Positions 55,087 to 64,000 of a stretch of 64,000 nucleotides of DNA are shown here, one piece after another; the first letter of the stretch is position 1, and each line of letters begins with the position of its first letter. The DNA is from Zeaxanthinibacter sp. PT1 (GTDB lineage Bacteria; Bacteroidota; Bacteroidia; Flavobacteriales; Flavobacteriaceae): contig NZ_JAQPCN010000006.1 in the NCBI RefSeq assembly GCF_028464225.1, positions 1 through 64,000 of the forward strand, in the 5' to 3' direction. The notes under the pieces were generated by a model, which was given only the letters and a program-made list of their open reading frames with translations, made no database searches and had not been told where the DNA came from. Position numbers and translations under genes: made by a program.

Positions 55087-58000
55087 ATGAAATCTAAATT
55101 AACTTGGATGCTAATGCCGTTACTGGCATTAGTAATGAGTTTCTCCTATGCCCAGGAGAAAACGATTTCAGGTACGGTCACGGACCAGTCCGGTGAGCCT
55201 TTACCTGGTGTTAATGTGATCGTTGCAGGTACGGTCACAGGAACACAAACGGATTTTGATGGTAATTATACCATCATGGCCAGTACAGGCCAGACCCTGC
55301 GATACACCTACTTGGGTCAGAAGACCGTAGAAAGAACAGTAGGCGCATCAAACACCATTGATGTTCAGATGGAAGAAGATGCCGAAGCTTTAGAAGAAGT
55401 AGTTGTAACCGCCCTGGGTATTCAAAGGGAAACCAGGACCCTGGGTTACGGTACAGACATCGTAAAAGGCGAAGAACTGGTGAAAGCGAGGGAAACCAAC
55501 ATCGTTAATTCACTACAAGGAAAAGTAACCGGGGTACAGATCACCAACACCGGTGGTAACCTTGGTGGTTCCTCCAAGATCATTATCCGTGGGGTATCCT
55601 CTTTATCAGGACGTAATAACCCGCTTTGGGTTGTGGATGGCGTCCTTATCAATGATTCACAGACACCGGGTAACGGGAGCAGGATCTCAGGAACAAGGGA
55701 TTTTGCCAACGGAGCATCGGTTATCAACCCTGATGACGTAGAATCGATCAACGTTCTTAAAGGAGCTGCCGCAACGGCACTATACGGATCCAGGGCAGCA
55801 GGTGGTGCTATTATCGTTACCACTAAAAGAGGAGCTTCTGGTGAAGGTGGCGGAGCACAAGTTACCGTGAATTCTACCACAAGATTCGAGACTCTTTTCA
55901 GAACTCCGGATTACCAGCAAGAATACGCCATGGGATCAAATGGGCAGTACGATGCCGGTTCTGTCGGATTTGACTGGGGACCTAAGATCGTTGGCCAAAC
56001 CGTAGACAATCTCCCAATTACCGGGGAAAGAGGACCACTTACTGCAGTCCCTAATAACGGTATAGATGATTTCTTCCAAACGGGGATCACCAGGATAAAC
56101 AACTTTGCCGTGGCGGATGCCAACCAGCGATTTGATTACAGGCTGAGTTTAACTTCCACTAACCAGACCGGTATACTTCCGGGATCTAGCCTGGACAGGA
56201 TCACCATCGGCCTGAATGCCGGGGTGAAGCACAATGAAAAACTGGAATCAAGATTCAGTGTACAATACACCACCACTCAGAGTCGCGGTACAGGTGCTAC
56301 CGGAGCAAACGACCCAAACATTATAAGCTACAGCTCTTTCAGCAGCACGCTAGACCAGCGTCTGTTCCGCCCATGGATCGACGAAAGTGGCAACCAGATC
56401 AACCTGGTTACAGCGAACAACGGGAACCAGACTAACAACCCATTCTGGATCAGGAATGAAAATGCTAATGACAGGGACGATGACCGTATCTTTGGTAATT
56501 TCCAGGTGACCTTTAAGCCGTGGGAAAAGTTCAGCCTTACCGCAAGGGTAGGTGCCGACTTGCAGGATGACCGTCGACTGATCGAGAACAGCAAAGGTAC
56601 CGTCGGAAGATTGTTCGGAGATTTCATCTCTGATAACATCCGCAGGAACGAACTTACCTCTGATGTGATCGCCACATACGACACAGACCTGGGTGAGGAC
56701 TTCAGCTTTAATATCCTTGGAGGTATGCAGTACAACTCAAGGATCTTTGAAAGACAGCAAATTCAAGGTGTAGACCTGCTGATCCCGGAACTATTCAGCC
56801 CTGCCAACGCAGCACAGACCATCCCGGTTCGTGACTTCGCAGAATCAAGGCTGTTCGGTATTTATGGATCTGCCGAGCTTAGGTATAAGAGCTGGGCTAC
56901 TTTGACACTGACCGCAAGAAATGACTACTCCTCTACCCTTCCGGAGGATAACAATTCATATTTCTATCCATCCGCAAGTTTAGCGTTTGTATTTACAGAT
57001 GCTCTTGGGATAGACAGTGATTTCCTAACCTTTGGTAAGATCAGGGCCAGTTGGGCACAGGTAGGTAATGATACCAACCCTTACCTCCTGAACTTTAACT
57101 TCAACCCGGTAACAACCGCTACAGGACAGTATGGATTAAACCTGAATTTCCCGTTCAACGGGGCATTGGCCTACTCGGCTTCTAATACCATTCCTGCCGA
57201 GAACCTGCTACCGGAAGAACAGACCTCTTACGAATTTGGTCTGGACCTGAAACTATTTAACGGCAGGTTAGGTATAGATATGGCTTACTTTAATAATAAG
57301 AACGAAAACCAAATCCTTAATATTCCTATCCCGGAATCAACAGGTTTTGCCTTCAGAACGCAAAACGTTGGACGTGTAGATCAGGAAGGATTCGAGATCG
57401 CTATTGATGCCACACCTGTGGTTGCCGGTGACTTCTCATGGAATACTGCGCTGAACTTCTCCAGGGTGGAATCTGAAGTGATTTCATTGACAGAAGGACT
57501 AGAGCGCGTGGTAATCGCCTCAGCTTTTAACAGTGTTCAGGTAGTTGCTGTTCCCGGAGAGGAATTCCAGCTATATGCTTTCCCTCACCTACGGGACGAG
57601 GAGACAGGCCGCCCGATCATCGACCCTAATACAGGTCGTAGGCAAGCCGGTGAAGCTACAACGCTAGGATCCGTATTACCGGATTGGACTGCAGGATGGG
57701 TAAACAGCTTTGCTTACAAAGGATGGAGCCTTTATGCTACAGCCGACGTAAAATGGGGAGGAGTTATTAAGTCCTCTACCGTTGAATCCTTACAGACAGG
57801 TGGATTGGTTAAGGAAACCTTGTTGAATCGTGAAGGTACCTTCATAGACACAGAAGGTGTTATCGTTACCAGGGATGGCGACGGAAACATTATCGACAGA
57901 AGGGATAATGATGTACCTTTATTGAACGCCCAGGATTTCTGGACGTCGCTCAATGACAACAGTGTAGCCGAGCCTTACGTTTACGACGCCTCTTATGTAA

Positions 58001-58236
58001 AATTAAGAGAAGCAGGACTATCCTATACTTTCCCTTCAGACATGCTGGGAGACGGTTTCATTAAAGGACTGTCTGTAGGTATAGAAGGACGTAACCTTCT
58101 GCTGATCTATTCTGAAGTACCACACATTGACCCGGAAGCTACGCTTTTCGGATCCGGTGCAGACGGTTTTGGTGTAGAAAGAGCAAGTATTCCTTCTACA
58201 AGGAGTGCCGGTTTCAATGTTAAGTTAACGTTCTAA
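55087..58236 (+). CDS. SusC/RagA-family TonB-linked outer-membrane protein
   Basis: 1049 residues. A signal peptide ends near FSYA-Q; a carboxypeptidase-regulatory-like domain (EKTISGTVTDQSGEPLPGVN, TDFDGNY) precedes the TonB box (LEEVVVTA), the plug (SKIIIRGVSSLSGRNNPLWV, VDGVLI) and a 22-strand barrel. With the adjacent SusD-like lipoprotein it would form an outer-membrane uptake complex for a glycan, peptide or other large ligand. No enzyme is encoded next to it, so the ligand cannot be guessed. First gene of a three-gene operon. Confidence 0.93.
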   Translation: MKSKLTWMLMPLLALVMSFSYAQEKTISGTVTDQSGEPLPGVNVIVAGTVTGTQTDFDGNYTIMASTGQTLRYTYLGQKTVERTVGASNTIDVQMEEDAEALEEVVVTALGIQRETRTLGYGTDIVKGEELVKARETNIVNSLQGKVTGVQITNTGGNLGGSSKIIIRGVSSLSGRNNPLWVVDGVLINDSQTPGNGSRISGTRDFANGASVINPDDVESINVLKGAAATALYGSRAAGGAIIVTTKRGASGEGGGAQVTVNSTTRFETLFRTPDYQQEYAMGSNGQYDAGSVGFDWGPKIVGQTVDNLPITGERGPLTAVPNNGIDDFFQTGITRINNFAVADANQRFDYRLSLTSTNQTGILPGSSLDRITIGLNAGVKHNEKLESRFSVQYTTTQSRGTGATGANDPNIISYSSFSSTLDQRLFRPWIDESGNQINLVTANNGNQTNNPFWIRNENANDRDDDRIFGNFQVTFKPWEKFSLTARVGADLQDDRRLIENSKGTVGRLFGDFISDNIRRNELTSDVIATYDTDLGEDFSFNILGGMQYNSRIFERQQIQGVDLLIPELFSPANAAQTIPVRDFAESRLFGIYGSAELRYKSWATLTLTARNDYSSTLPEDNNSYFYPSASLAFVFTDALGIDSDFLTFGKIRASWAQVGNDTNPYLLNFNFNPVTTATGQYGLNLNFPFNGALAYSASNTIPAENLLPEEQTSYEFGLDLKLFNGRLGIDMAYFNNKNENQILNIPIPESTGFAFRTQNVGRVDQEGFEIAIDATPVVAGDFSWNTALNFSRVESEVISLTEGLERVVIASAFNSVQVVAVPGEEFQLYAFPHLRDEETGRPIIDPNTGRRQAGEATTLGSVLPDWTAGWVNSFAYKGWSLYATADVKWGGVIKSSTVESLQTGGLVKETLLNREGTFIDTEGVIVTRDGDGNIIDRRDNDVPLLNAQDFWTSLNDNSVAEPYVYDASYVKLREAGLSYTFPSDMLGDGFIKGLSVGIEGRNLLLIYSEVPHIDPEATLFGSGADGFGVERASIPSTRSAGFNVKLTF

Positions 58237-58248
58237 AAAAAAATAGAG

Positions 58249-59670
58249 ATGAAAAGATTAAAATATATATTACTTTCATTTGTATTGGCATTCGGCGCCT
58301 TATCGTCTTGCGATGAAAAGCTCGATATCAATACAGATCCGTTGGCAGCGACTTCTGCCGACCCTAACGCGGTATTGCCTTTCGTGTTCGTACAGTACTC
58401 GTCCAGGAAGGTGACCGAATTAGGAACCAGGATCCCTGATGTTTCTCAATATATTTCGGATACCTTTAACAGCCCGAAAAACGGAAACACTTCTATCTTC
58501 CTTACCGGGAACACCTGGGGGATGATGTACAACCAGATCCTCGGTAACCTATCGCTGGTGAAGGCCGATGCAGAAGCTGCAGGCCCTACCAGTAATAATG
58601 TAAATGCAATTGCAACCATCCTTAGCGCGCATATCTTTTATGAGCTGACCAGCCTCTGGGAAGAAATTCCGTTTACCCAAGCTTTGAACGGCCAGGAATT
58701 TCCATCACCAGAATTCGATGAGCAGGAAGTTGTCCTTAACGGGATCGTTGATATGTACGACGAAGCTATTGCTTTAATTGACAGTCGTCCGGCAGAAGGT
58801 AATTTTGCCATCACCGCGAACAGCGACATGTTTTATGGTGGCGATATGGCCAGCTGGAGAATCCTTGCAAATTCACTTAAATTACGAGCACTGATGATGC
58901 TTAGAAGTGGAGGCGCCAATGTGGATGCCCAGATCAATGCTACGCTTAACCAACCCTTGATGGAGAGTAATGGACAAGCAGCCTTCCTGGAGTATTCCGG
59001 ACAACCCGGGGCTCAGAATGGTATGCTGACTATTATCACTGCCTTCTTTGGACCGGATAACGAGAGCCAGAATGTTTTCGGACCTGGCGATCCTATCGAT
59101 GAGATCCTGAGGGGTTCAGGGGATCCACGTTATGACCTTTGGGTAGCGAGGAACGATCTGCCAGCACCGGGTATCGATCAGTTTCCAGATCCATCCACCT
59201 CAGTTCTAAGCAACAACATCATCCGCGCAACATTGCCGGATATGCTTATGCTGCCGTCGGAGATCGACCTTTACAAAGCAGAACTTGCCCTTGATGGGTT
59301 TGCCGCTGCCGGATCTGCGGATGAGAATTACAGGAATGGCGTAAGGAACAACATCAAGTGGTGGGGACAAGATATCCCGGGTGTGATCGCTACGGTATCT
59401 GATGCAGAGATAGATGCTTACGTAGCCAGCCTGGCACCTCCGACAGCGAATGATGTTTTTGAGCAACAATTCCTGGCATCATTCCTGATGCCTGTAAGAG
59501 CATGGAACGAAGTAAGGAGAAATCAATTCCCGGTACTGGCAACACCACCGGCGTCTACAATTTCGACGATCCTGAAGCGATTCAACTATCCTCCGGATGA
59601 AGTGGGAAGTAACCCTAACACCCCGGCGAACAAGAATACAGACGTACCCATGTGGTTTGAAAACTTATAA
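58249..59670 (+). CDS. SusD-like outer-membrane lipoprotein (SusD-like_2 type)
   Basis: 473 residues, lipoprotein signal with Cys21 (ALSSC). NTDPLAATSADPNAVLPFVF, then helices LSAHIFYELTSLWEEIPFTQ and MASWRILANSLKLRALMMLR are the TPR-like scaffold of this group, and MLPSEIDLYKAELALDGFAA fits the C-terminal half. SusD proteins cap the SusC barrel and capture the ligand. It begins 12 bp after the susC stop. Confidence 0.92.
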   Translation: MKRLKYILLSFVLAFGALSSCDEKLDINTDPLAATSADPNAVLPFVFVQYSSRKVTELGTRIPDVSQYISDTFNSPKNGNTSIFLTGNTWGMMYNQILGNLSLVKADAEAAGPTSNNVNAIATILSAHIFYELTSLWEEIPFTQALNGQEFPSPEFDEQEVVLNGIVDMYDEAIALIDSRPAEGNFAITANSDMFYGGDMASWRILANSLKLRALMMLRSGGANVDAQINATLNQPLMESNGQAAFLEYSGQPGAQNGMLTIITAFFGPDNESQNVFGPGDPIDEILRGSGDPRYDLWVARNDLPAPGIDQFPDPSTSVLSNNIIRATLPDMLMLPSEIDLYKAELALDGFAAAGSADENYRNGVRNNIKWWGQDIPGVIATVSDAEIDAYVASLAPPTANDVFEQQFLASFLMPVRAWNEVRRNQFPVLATPPASTISTILKRFNYPPDEVGSNPNTPANKNTDVPMWFENL

Positions 59671-59682
59671 AAATTGAGAAAA

Positions 59683-60207
59683 ATGAAAAATATACTTTAT
59701 ACAATAATCGCTATGGCCCTGGTTTTTACCGGATGCACCGAGGATTATGACCTTGATGACAGAGGCCTTTCGGTTGAGGAATTACCGGCCTATGTAGCGT
59801 TCAGTGCTCCTGGAGCCAGCTCTTCTATCGCCCCCGTGGATACCGCGGAAGATGCAGGAAGTGTTAGCCTTAATGTGGAGATTCCCGGGGGAACAGTGAG
59901 TAATGTTACTGTAACTTATGGCTTTAGCGGATCAGCTGTCTTTGGTGAAGACTTCACAGTAGACGGAGCCGACAGCGCCGGGGGTACTGTCATCATCAGT
60001 AAACCGGGTCCGGAAGCAAACCTGGATGGATTACCACCTAATGCAGATATCGATATCACCCTGTTGACAGACGGTGTGGCCGATGGAAGCAAGACGCTGG
60101 AGGTTACCCTACTGAGCGCATCCAATGGGCAGGGTACTGTTGAAGTAGGACGTGGAGGTACCGCCTCCCTCCGCTCTCAGACCGTGAACATTGCGGATGT
60201 AGATTAA
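59683..60207 (+). CDS. Calx-beta-like accessory lipoprotein
   Basis: 174 residues, lipoprotein signal with Cys18 (FTGC). The remainder is beta-rich: VSLNVEIPGGTVSNVTVTYG, SAVFGEDFTVDGADSAGGTV and DITLLTDGVADGSKTLEVTL follow the Calx-beta pattern. Third gene of the SusC-SusD operon and probably an accessory surface ligand-binding protein. ATG 59683 is preferred over an in-frame TTG at 59674. Confidence 0.82.
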   Translation: MKNILYTIIAMALVFTGCTEDYDLDDRGLSVEELPAYVAFSAPGASSSIAPVDTAEDAGSVSLNVEIPGGTVSNVTVTYGFSGSAVFGEDFTVDGADSAGGTVIISKPGPEANLDGLPPNADIDITLLTDGVADGSKTLEVTLLSASNGQGTVEVGRGGTASLRSQTVNIADVD

Positions 60208-60248
60208 GTCCTGGAGCTTTCCAGGCTTAATACAGATTAACAACAATT

Positions 60249-60287
60249 AAAGTGGAGTTTACATTTTTATGTAGGCTCCACTTTTTT
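60249..60287 (+). terminator. Terminator of the susC-susD operon
   Basis: AAAGTGGAG...TACAT pairs with ATGTA...CTCCACTTT around a short T-rich loop and is followed by a T-run. It lies about 40 bp past the last stop codon. Confidence 0.85.
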
Positions 60288-60700
60288 ATTTATGCCATTC
60301 CATAAATTCGGTCTGTTTTGCAGTTCATAAGTCAATTTATACCGCTCATATATCAGAATGATACCATCCATAGCTTTAATATTCACAGTTTTTCCAAGTC
60401 ATTTAAGGGGCTTGAAAGCACGCATCTGAACCACTTTTTCCGCACCAATATCACAATATACATTAAAACCATCCACTCCCCTGCCTACAGCCCTCCGCAC
60501 CCACTTTTGGCACTTTCCTGATTTCTTGACACTTATGCAGATTATGCATATAATAAAGGCTTTAACCAACTTATTCACAGCGTTTTAGAAGTATCTCAAA
60601 GGTATTCGCAAGACTTTTAACACTTATCCTTAAGGATATGCTCTCAAGGCCCATGTTTTAGTAACAGATTCGCACTCTAAAGCCTAAAATTTTATTAAAA
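60288..60700. other. AT-rich spacer before the second susC
   Basis: About 410 bp with no supported gene. I see no TAnnTTTG box or long inverted repeat. A promoter module for the next susC follows at 60706. Confidence 0.5.
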
Positions 60701-60705
60701 TTAGT

Positions 60706-60753
60706 TTGGATTATTAACACAGAATTAAGATTTTAGCGGCTAGCTAATTCAAA
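60706..60753 (+). promoter_or_regulatory. Upstream module of susC gene 2
   Basis: TTGG (60706), TTATTAAC, TTAAGATTTT (60725-60734) and TAATTCAAA (60745-60753), 10 nt before ATG 60764; same order and near-identical spacing as before the first susC. Confidence 0.6.
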
Positions 60754-60763
60754 TAATCATACA

Positions 60764-63700
60764 ATGAGAACAAGTTTTAATGGAATCTTAACGCTATTAT
60801 TAGCGTTTGTTGTGCATCTATCGTTTGCACAGGAAAAGACGATTTCAGGTACGGTTACAGACCAAGACGGCCTGCCCCTACCTGGCGTTAACATCGTTGT
60901 CAGCGGAACCACAGTCGGTACCCAGACCGATTTTGACGGTAACTACTCGATCAGTGCGGCTGAAGGGCAGACCCTGCTCTACACCTACATTGGACAAAGA
61001 GAGGAAACAAGGACCGTCGGAGCAGGCAACACTATCAATGTGCAAATGGCCGAGGACGCGCAAGCACTGGAAGAAGTGGTCGTGACCGCTCAGGGTATCA
61101 AGCGTGAAAAGAAAGCACTGGGATATGCGGTGACCTCCGTAGGCCAGGAACAGCTTGAATCACGTTCCGAGGGTGACGTCGCCAGGGTACTCTCTGGTAA
61201 AGCTGCCGGGGTAAATATCACATCTGCGGGTGGTGCTTCGGGATCTGCAACCAACGTTACTATTAGGGGGCTTAGTTCCTTTAGTGGAAGTAACCAGGCT
61301 TTATTCATTGTAGACGGCGTTCCTTTCAGTAACGACACCAACGCCACAGGAAGCTTTATCGGTGGTAACACCGGTTCTTCTCGTTTCCTTGATATAGATC
61401 CAAACAATATCGCGAGTGTTGAGGTACTTAAAGGTCTTGCAGCAGCAACCCTTTACGGAACCCAGGGTAAGAACGGTGTGATCCTGATCACCACGAAAGC
61501 AGGTGCTGCTTCCGGTGGAAAGAAGAAAACAGAAATCACCGTTAACCAATCTTTTTATACTAACGAGATGGCTTCCATGCCGGAGTACCAGGATTCTTAC
61601 GGTAACGGTTTTGACCAGTCGTTCGGTTGGTTCTTCTCTAACTGGGGGCCAAGTTTTGACAGAGGCGGTACTGCAGGATGGGGAGCCCAACCAGCAATTG
61701 ATGATAACGGGACCCTTGAGCATCCATACTCTACTACCGCAGTTGCTTCTACAAGAGCTGCATTCCCTGAATTACAGGGAGCTCGTTACGACTGGAAACC
61801 TTACAACTCTGTTGAAGAGTTCTTCCGACCAGGACACGTTACCAATACTTCTATCAACATTGCCGGAGGTAGTGAAGGTGGAAAAACAACCTATAACGTT
61901 AACCTTGGACACCTTGATGACATAGGGTTTACACCTGGAAACTCCTTGAAAAGAACCAACCTTTCTATCGGTGGTCGCTCAGAGTTGTCAAATAAATTTA
62001 CTGTGAGTGGTGCTATGAACTACTCAAGAACAGATTATAGAACTCCTCCTATCGCATCCTCCAGGGGTAACGGTACAGACGGACTTTCTGTTTATGGTAA
62101 CGTTCTCTTTACACCACGTTCAGTGGACTTGATGGGACTTCCTTTTGAAAATCCTATCGATGGCTCCAGTGTTTACTACCGTAATGGTAACGACATTATC
62201 AACCCACGATGGACTGCGAAGAACGTAACCTATCGACAGTTGACCAACCGTATCTTCTGGAACGCTCAGTTGAGCTATAACATCAATGATAACCTTAACC
62301 TTAACTGGAGAACAGGTCTTGATTTCTACAACGAGCGTAACATTAACGGATCTAATAAAGGTGGGGTAGAATTTACCCAAGCGATCTTCGGATTCTTACA
62401 AACCTATGATAACAACAACACCATCTGGGAACATTTCCTTTCATTGAACGGTGATTATGAATTATCAGAAAAGCTGGGAATGACATTCACAGTAGGTGCC
62501 ACTTCCCGATCTGACGAATTTGACCGCTCTGGGGTTTCCTCTACCGGGCAGATCGTTTACGGGATCAAAAGGCACTTCAACTACGAGAACCAGACACCAT
62601 TGCAATTCTCTCAGAAGAGAAATATTGTAGGTGTTCTTGGACAGGCTACTTTAGACTATGATGATTTCCTTTACCTTAACGTATCGGCAAGAACTGACTG
62701 GGTATCTAACCTGACCTCTGAAAATAACAACAAGACGTATCCAGGAGTTAGTTTGTCTTTCCTTCCAACTACCGCCTTTAACGGGCTTCGTAGCGAAGGT
62801 GGATTAAATTTCCTTAAGTTACGTGCCAGCTACGGTACATCGGCTACCTTCCCAACAGGGTATCCTACAGTTAACGTAGTACAGCAAAATACCTTAGTTT
62901 ACAATGACCCGATCACAGGTGGATCTATCACGACCAACCAGACGGATAACTTCCGTGCCAATCCTGACCTGAAGCCTGAGCTTCTGGAGGAGTACGAAGT
63001 TGGTTTAGAATCACGTATACTGAGGAACAGGGTGTCTATAGATCTTACCTATTTTGACAGGAGGACTAATGACCTGATCGTTACTGAGCCACTTTCCCCT
63101 TCAACCGGGTTCTCTTTCACCCAAAGTAACATTGGGGAGATCAAGAACAGTGGATTTGAAGCTGATCTTGGGGTAGACATCTTTAAAGGACAGAATTTCA
63201 GCTGGAATTCCAGGGTGAACTTCTTTACTAACAACGAGATTGTTACAGAGCAGGAGCAGGATTTCATCGCTTACGCCGGTAGTTTGGCTGTAGGCGGAGG
63301 ATTGTTCAGAGGTTCAAACGCAGCGATCAAAGGTGAGTCCCTGGGTACAATTGTTGGTACTGCTATCGGAAGAGATGCAGACGGAAACTTCCTTGTAAAC
63401 TCTTCAGGTAGCTATGTAGTCGTTGAGCAGGATCTTGACGGAAACGTTCCAATTGTCGGAGACGCTGTTCCTGATTACACCATGAACTTCATTAACACGC
63501 TTAAGTATAAGAACTGGAATCTTGGGGTTCAGGTGAACCACACTAAAGGGGGAGATATCCTTTCCAGTACCATCGGGGTACTTCTGGGTCGTGGTCTTAT
63601 TGTTGAGACAGAAGATCGTCTGGCGACTTACATCCTTCCGGGAGTACAGGAGTCGACTGGTCAGCCTAACAATGTTCAGATCAACAACTCTACGTACTAC

Positions 63701-64000
63701 TTTAGCAACCTGTTATTCGGACCTACCGAGACCAGGATATACGATGCTTCTGTAATCCGTTTGCAAGAGGTTTCTTTAGGGTATACATTCCCTAAAAAGT
63801 TCCTAGACAGAACCCCATTTGGATCACTGAGCATCACCGCTCAAGGATTTAACCTGTGGTACGATGCATACAACACTCCTGACGGAGCCAACTTTGACCC
63901 TAACGTACAAGGTGTTGGTATTGGTAACGGGCGAGGATTCGACTTTATCAACGGGCCTAGCTCAAGGAGATATGGAGTCAGTGTTAAAGCCTCTTTCTAA
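60764..64000 (+). CDS. SusC/RagA-family TonB-linked outer-membrane protein (second copy)
   Basis: 1078 residues ending with TAA at the last base of the window. The layout is the same as the first SusC: signal peptide (LSFAQ), CarboxypepD_reg-like domain (EKTISGTVTDQDGLPLPGVN), TonB box LEEVVVTA, plug (TNVTIRGLSSFSGSNQALFI, VDGVPF) and barrel ending in a Phe. The N-terminal 110 residues are closely similar to the first copy while plug and barrel differ clearly, so the two probably take different ligands. A SusD partner would be expected just beyond the window. Confidence 0.93.
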   Translation: MRTSFNGILTLLLAFVVHLSFAQEKTISGTVTDQDGLPLPGVNIVVSGTTVGTQTDFDGNYSISAAEGQTLLYTYIGQREETRTVGAGNTINVQMAEDAQALEEVVVTAQGIKREKKALGYAVTSVGQEQLESRSEGDVARVLSGKAAGVNITSAGGASGSATNVTIRGLSSFSGSNQALFIVDGVPFSNDTNATGSFIGGNTGSSRFLDIDPNNIASVEVLKGLAAATLYGTQGKNGVILITTKAGAASGGKKKTEITVNQSFYTNEMASMPEYQDSYGNGFDQSFGWFFSNWGPSFDRGGTAGWGAQPAIDDNGTLEHPYSTTAVASTRAAFPELQGARYDWKPYNSVEEFFRPGHVTNTSINIAGGSEGGKTTYNVNLGHLDDIGFTPGNSLKRTNLSIGGRSELSNKFTVSGAMNYSRTDYRTPPIASSRGNGTDGLSVYGNVLFTPRSVDLMGLPFENPIDGSSVYYRNGNDIINPRWTAKNVTYRQLTNRIFWNAQLSYNINDNLNLNWRTGLDFYNERNINGSNKGGVEFTQAIFGFLQTYDNNNTIWEHFLSLNGDYELSEKLGMTFTVGATSRSDEFDRSGVSSTGQIVYGIKRHFNYENQTPLQFSQKRNIVGVLGQATLDYDDFLYLNVSARTDWVSNLTSENNNKTYPGVSLSFLPTTAFNGLRSEGGLNFLKLRASYGTSATFPTGYPTVNVVQQNTLVYNDPITGGSITTNQTDNFRANPDLKPELLEEYEVGLESRILRNRVSIDLTYFDRRTNDLIVTEPLSPSTGFSFTQSNIGEIKNSGFEADLGVDIFKGQNFSWNSRVNFFTNNEIVTEQEQDFIAYAGSLAVGGGLFRGSNAAIKGESLGTIVGTAIGRDADGNFLVNSSGSYVVVEQDLDGNVPIVGDAVPDYTMNFINTLKYKNWNLGVQVNHTKGGDILSSTIGVLLGRGLIVETEDRLATYILPGVQESTGQPNNVQINNSTYYFSNLLFGPTETRIYDASVIRLQEVSLGYTFPKKFLDRTPFGSLSITAQGFNLWYDAYNTPDGANFDPNVQGVGIGNGRGFDFINGPSSRRYGVSVKASF

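Overview
The window is a chromosomal segment of a Bacteroidota bacterium, almost certainly a marine-type Flavobacteriaceae. The signs are SusC/SusD outer-membrane pairs, a FecR/DUF4974 anti-sigma factor beside a TonB receptor, promoters of the TTG-N17-23-TAnnTTTG type, little Shine-Dalgarno sequence before genes, the order rplQ-carA-eno-gltA, a zinc-ligand-free L36, and a str operon in which fusA runs straight into rpsJ without tuf. There is no tRNA, rRNA, transposase, prophage or CRISPR array that I can see.

Layout. 1-5.4 kb: end of an unknown gene, a repeat-rich spacer, a CBS/cysteine-synthase-like enzyme and an FtsX-type permease (minus), a divergent NamZ-type muramidase lipoprotein, a sterol-desaturase-family protein and a YkgJ-type cysteine-cluster protein. 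5.5-14.9 kb: a methyltransferase, a metzincin-like lipoprotein, a spacer with a possible structured RNA, queE, a HerA-like ATPase/lipoprotein/YitT run, an alpha/beta hydrolase, a Rho-N-like small protein, a VOC protein, an NmrA-family protein and a 50-residue lipoprotein too short for usual gene calling. 15-19.6 kb (minus): M13 peptidase, folD, ffh. 19.7-25.9 kb: a modular repeat lipoprotein divergent from an ECF sigma / FecR / STN-TonB receptor signalling set. 26-37.4 kb: argS, an unknown gene with an SDR/DUF2867 protein, two pentein-fold (guanidino-modifying) enzymes, gltA, glycogen synthase, eno, carA. 37.5-54.6 kb: the full alpha, spc, S10 and str ribosomal clusters, all minus. 55-64 kb: a SusC-SusD-Calx-beta lipoprotein operon and a second SusC ending exactly at the window edge.

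How it works together. The ribosomal block is one co-directional unit read from a near-consensus promoter before rpsL, with one unusual long spacer (S10 to L3) that carries an attenuator-like hairpin. The sigma/FecR/TonB set is a cell-surface signalling module whose ligand is unknown. The two SusC genes share the same promoter geometry, suggesting common control. The genes are largely ordinary; the less explained material is between genes: a 60-nt two-hairpin dispersed element with fixed internal spacing (three close copies, one degenerate), heptamer-phased arrays, a candidate small RNA, and promoters placed so close to start codons that two mRNAs may be leaderless. I did not find a convincing new multi-gene system.
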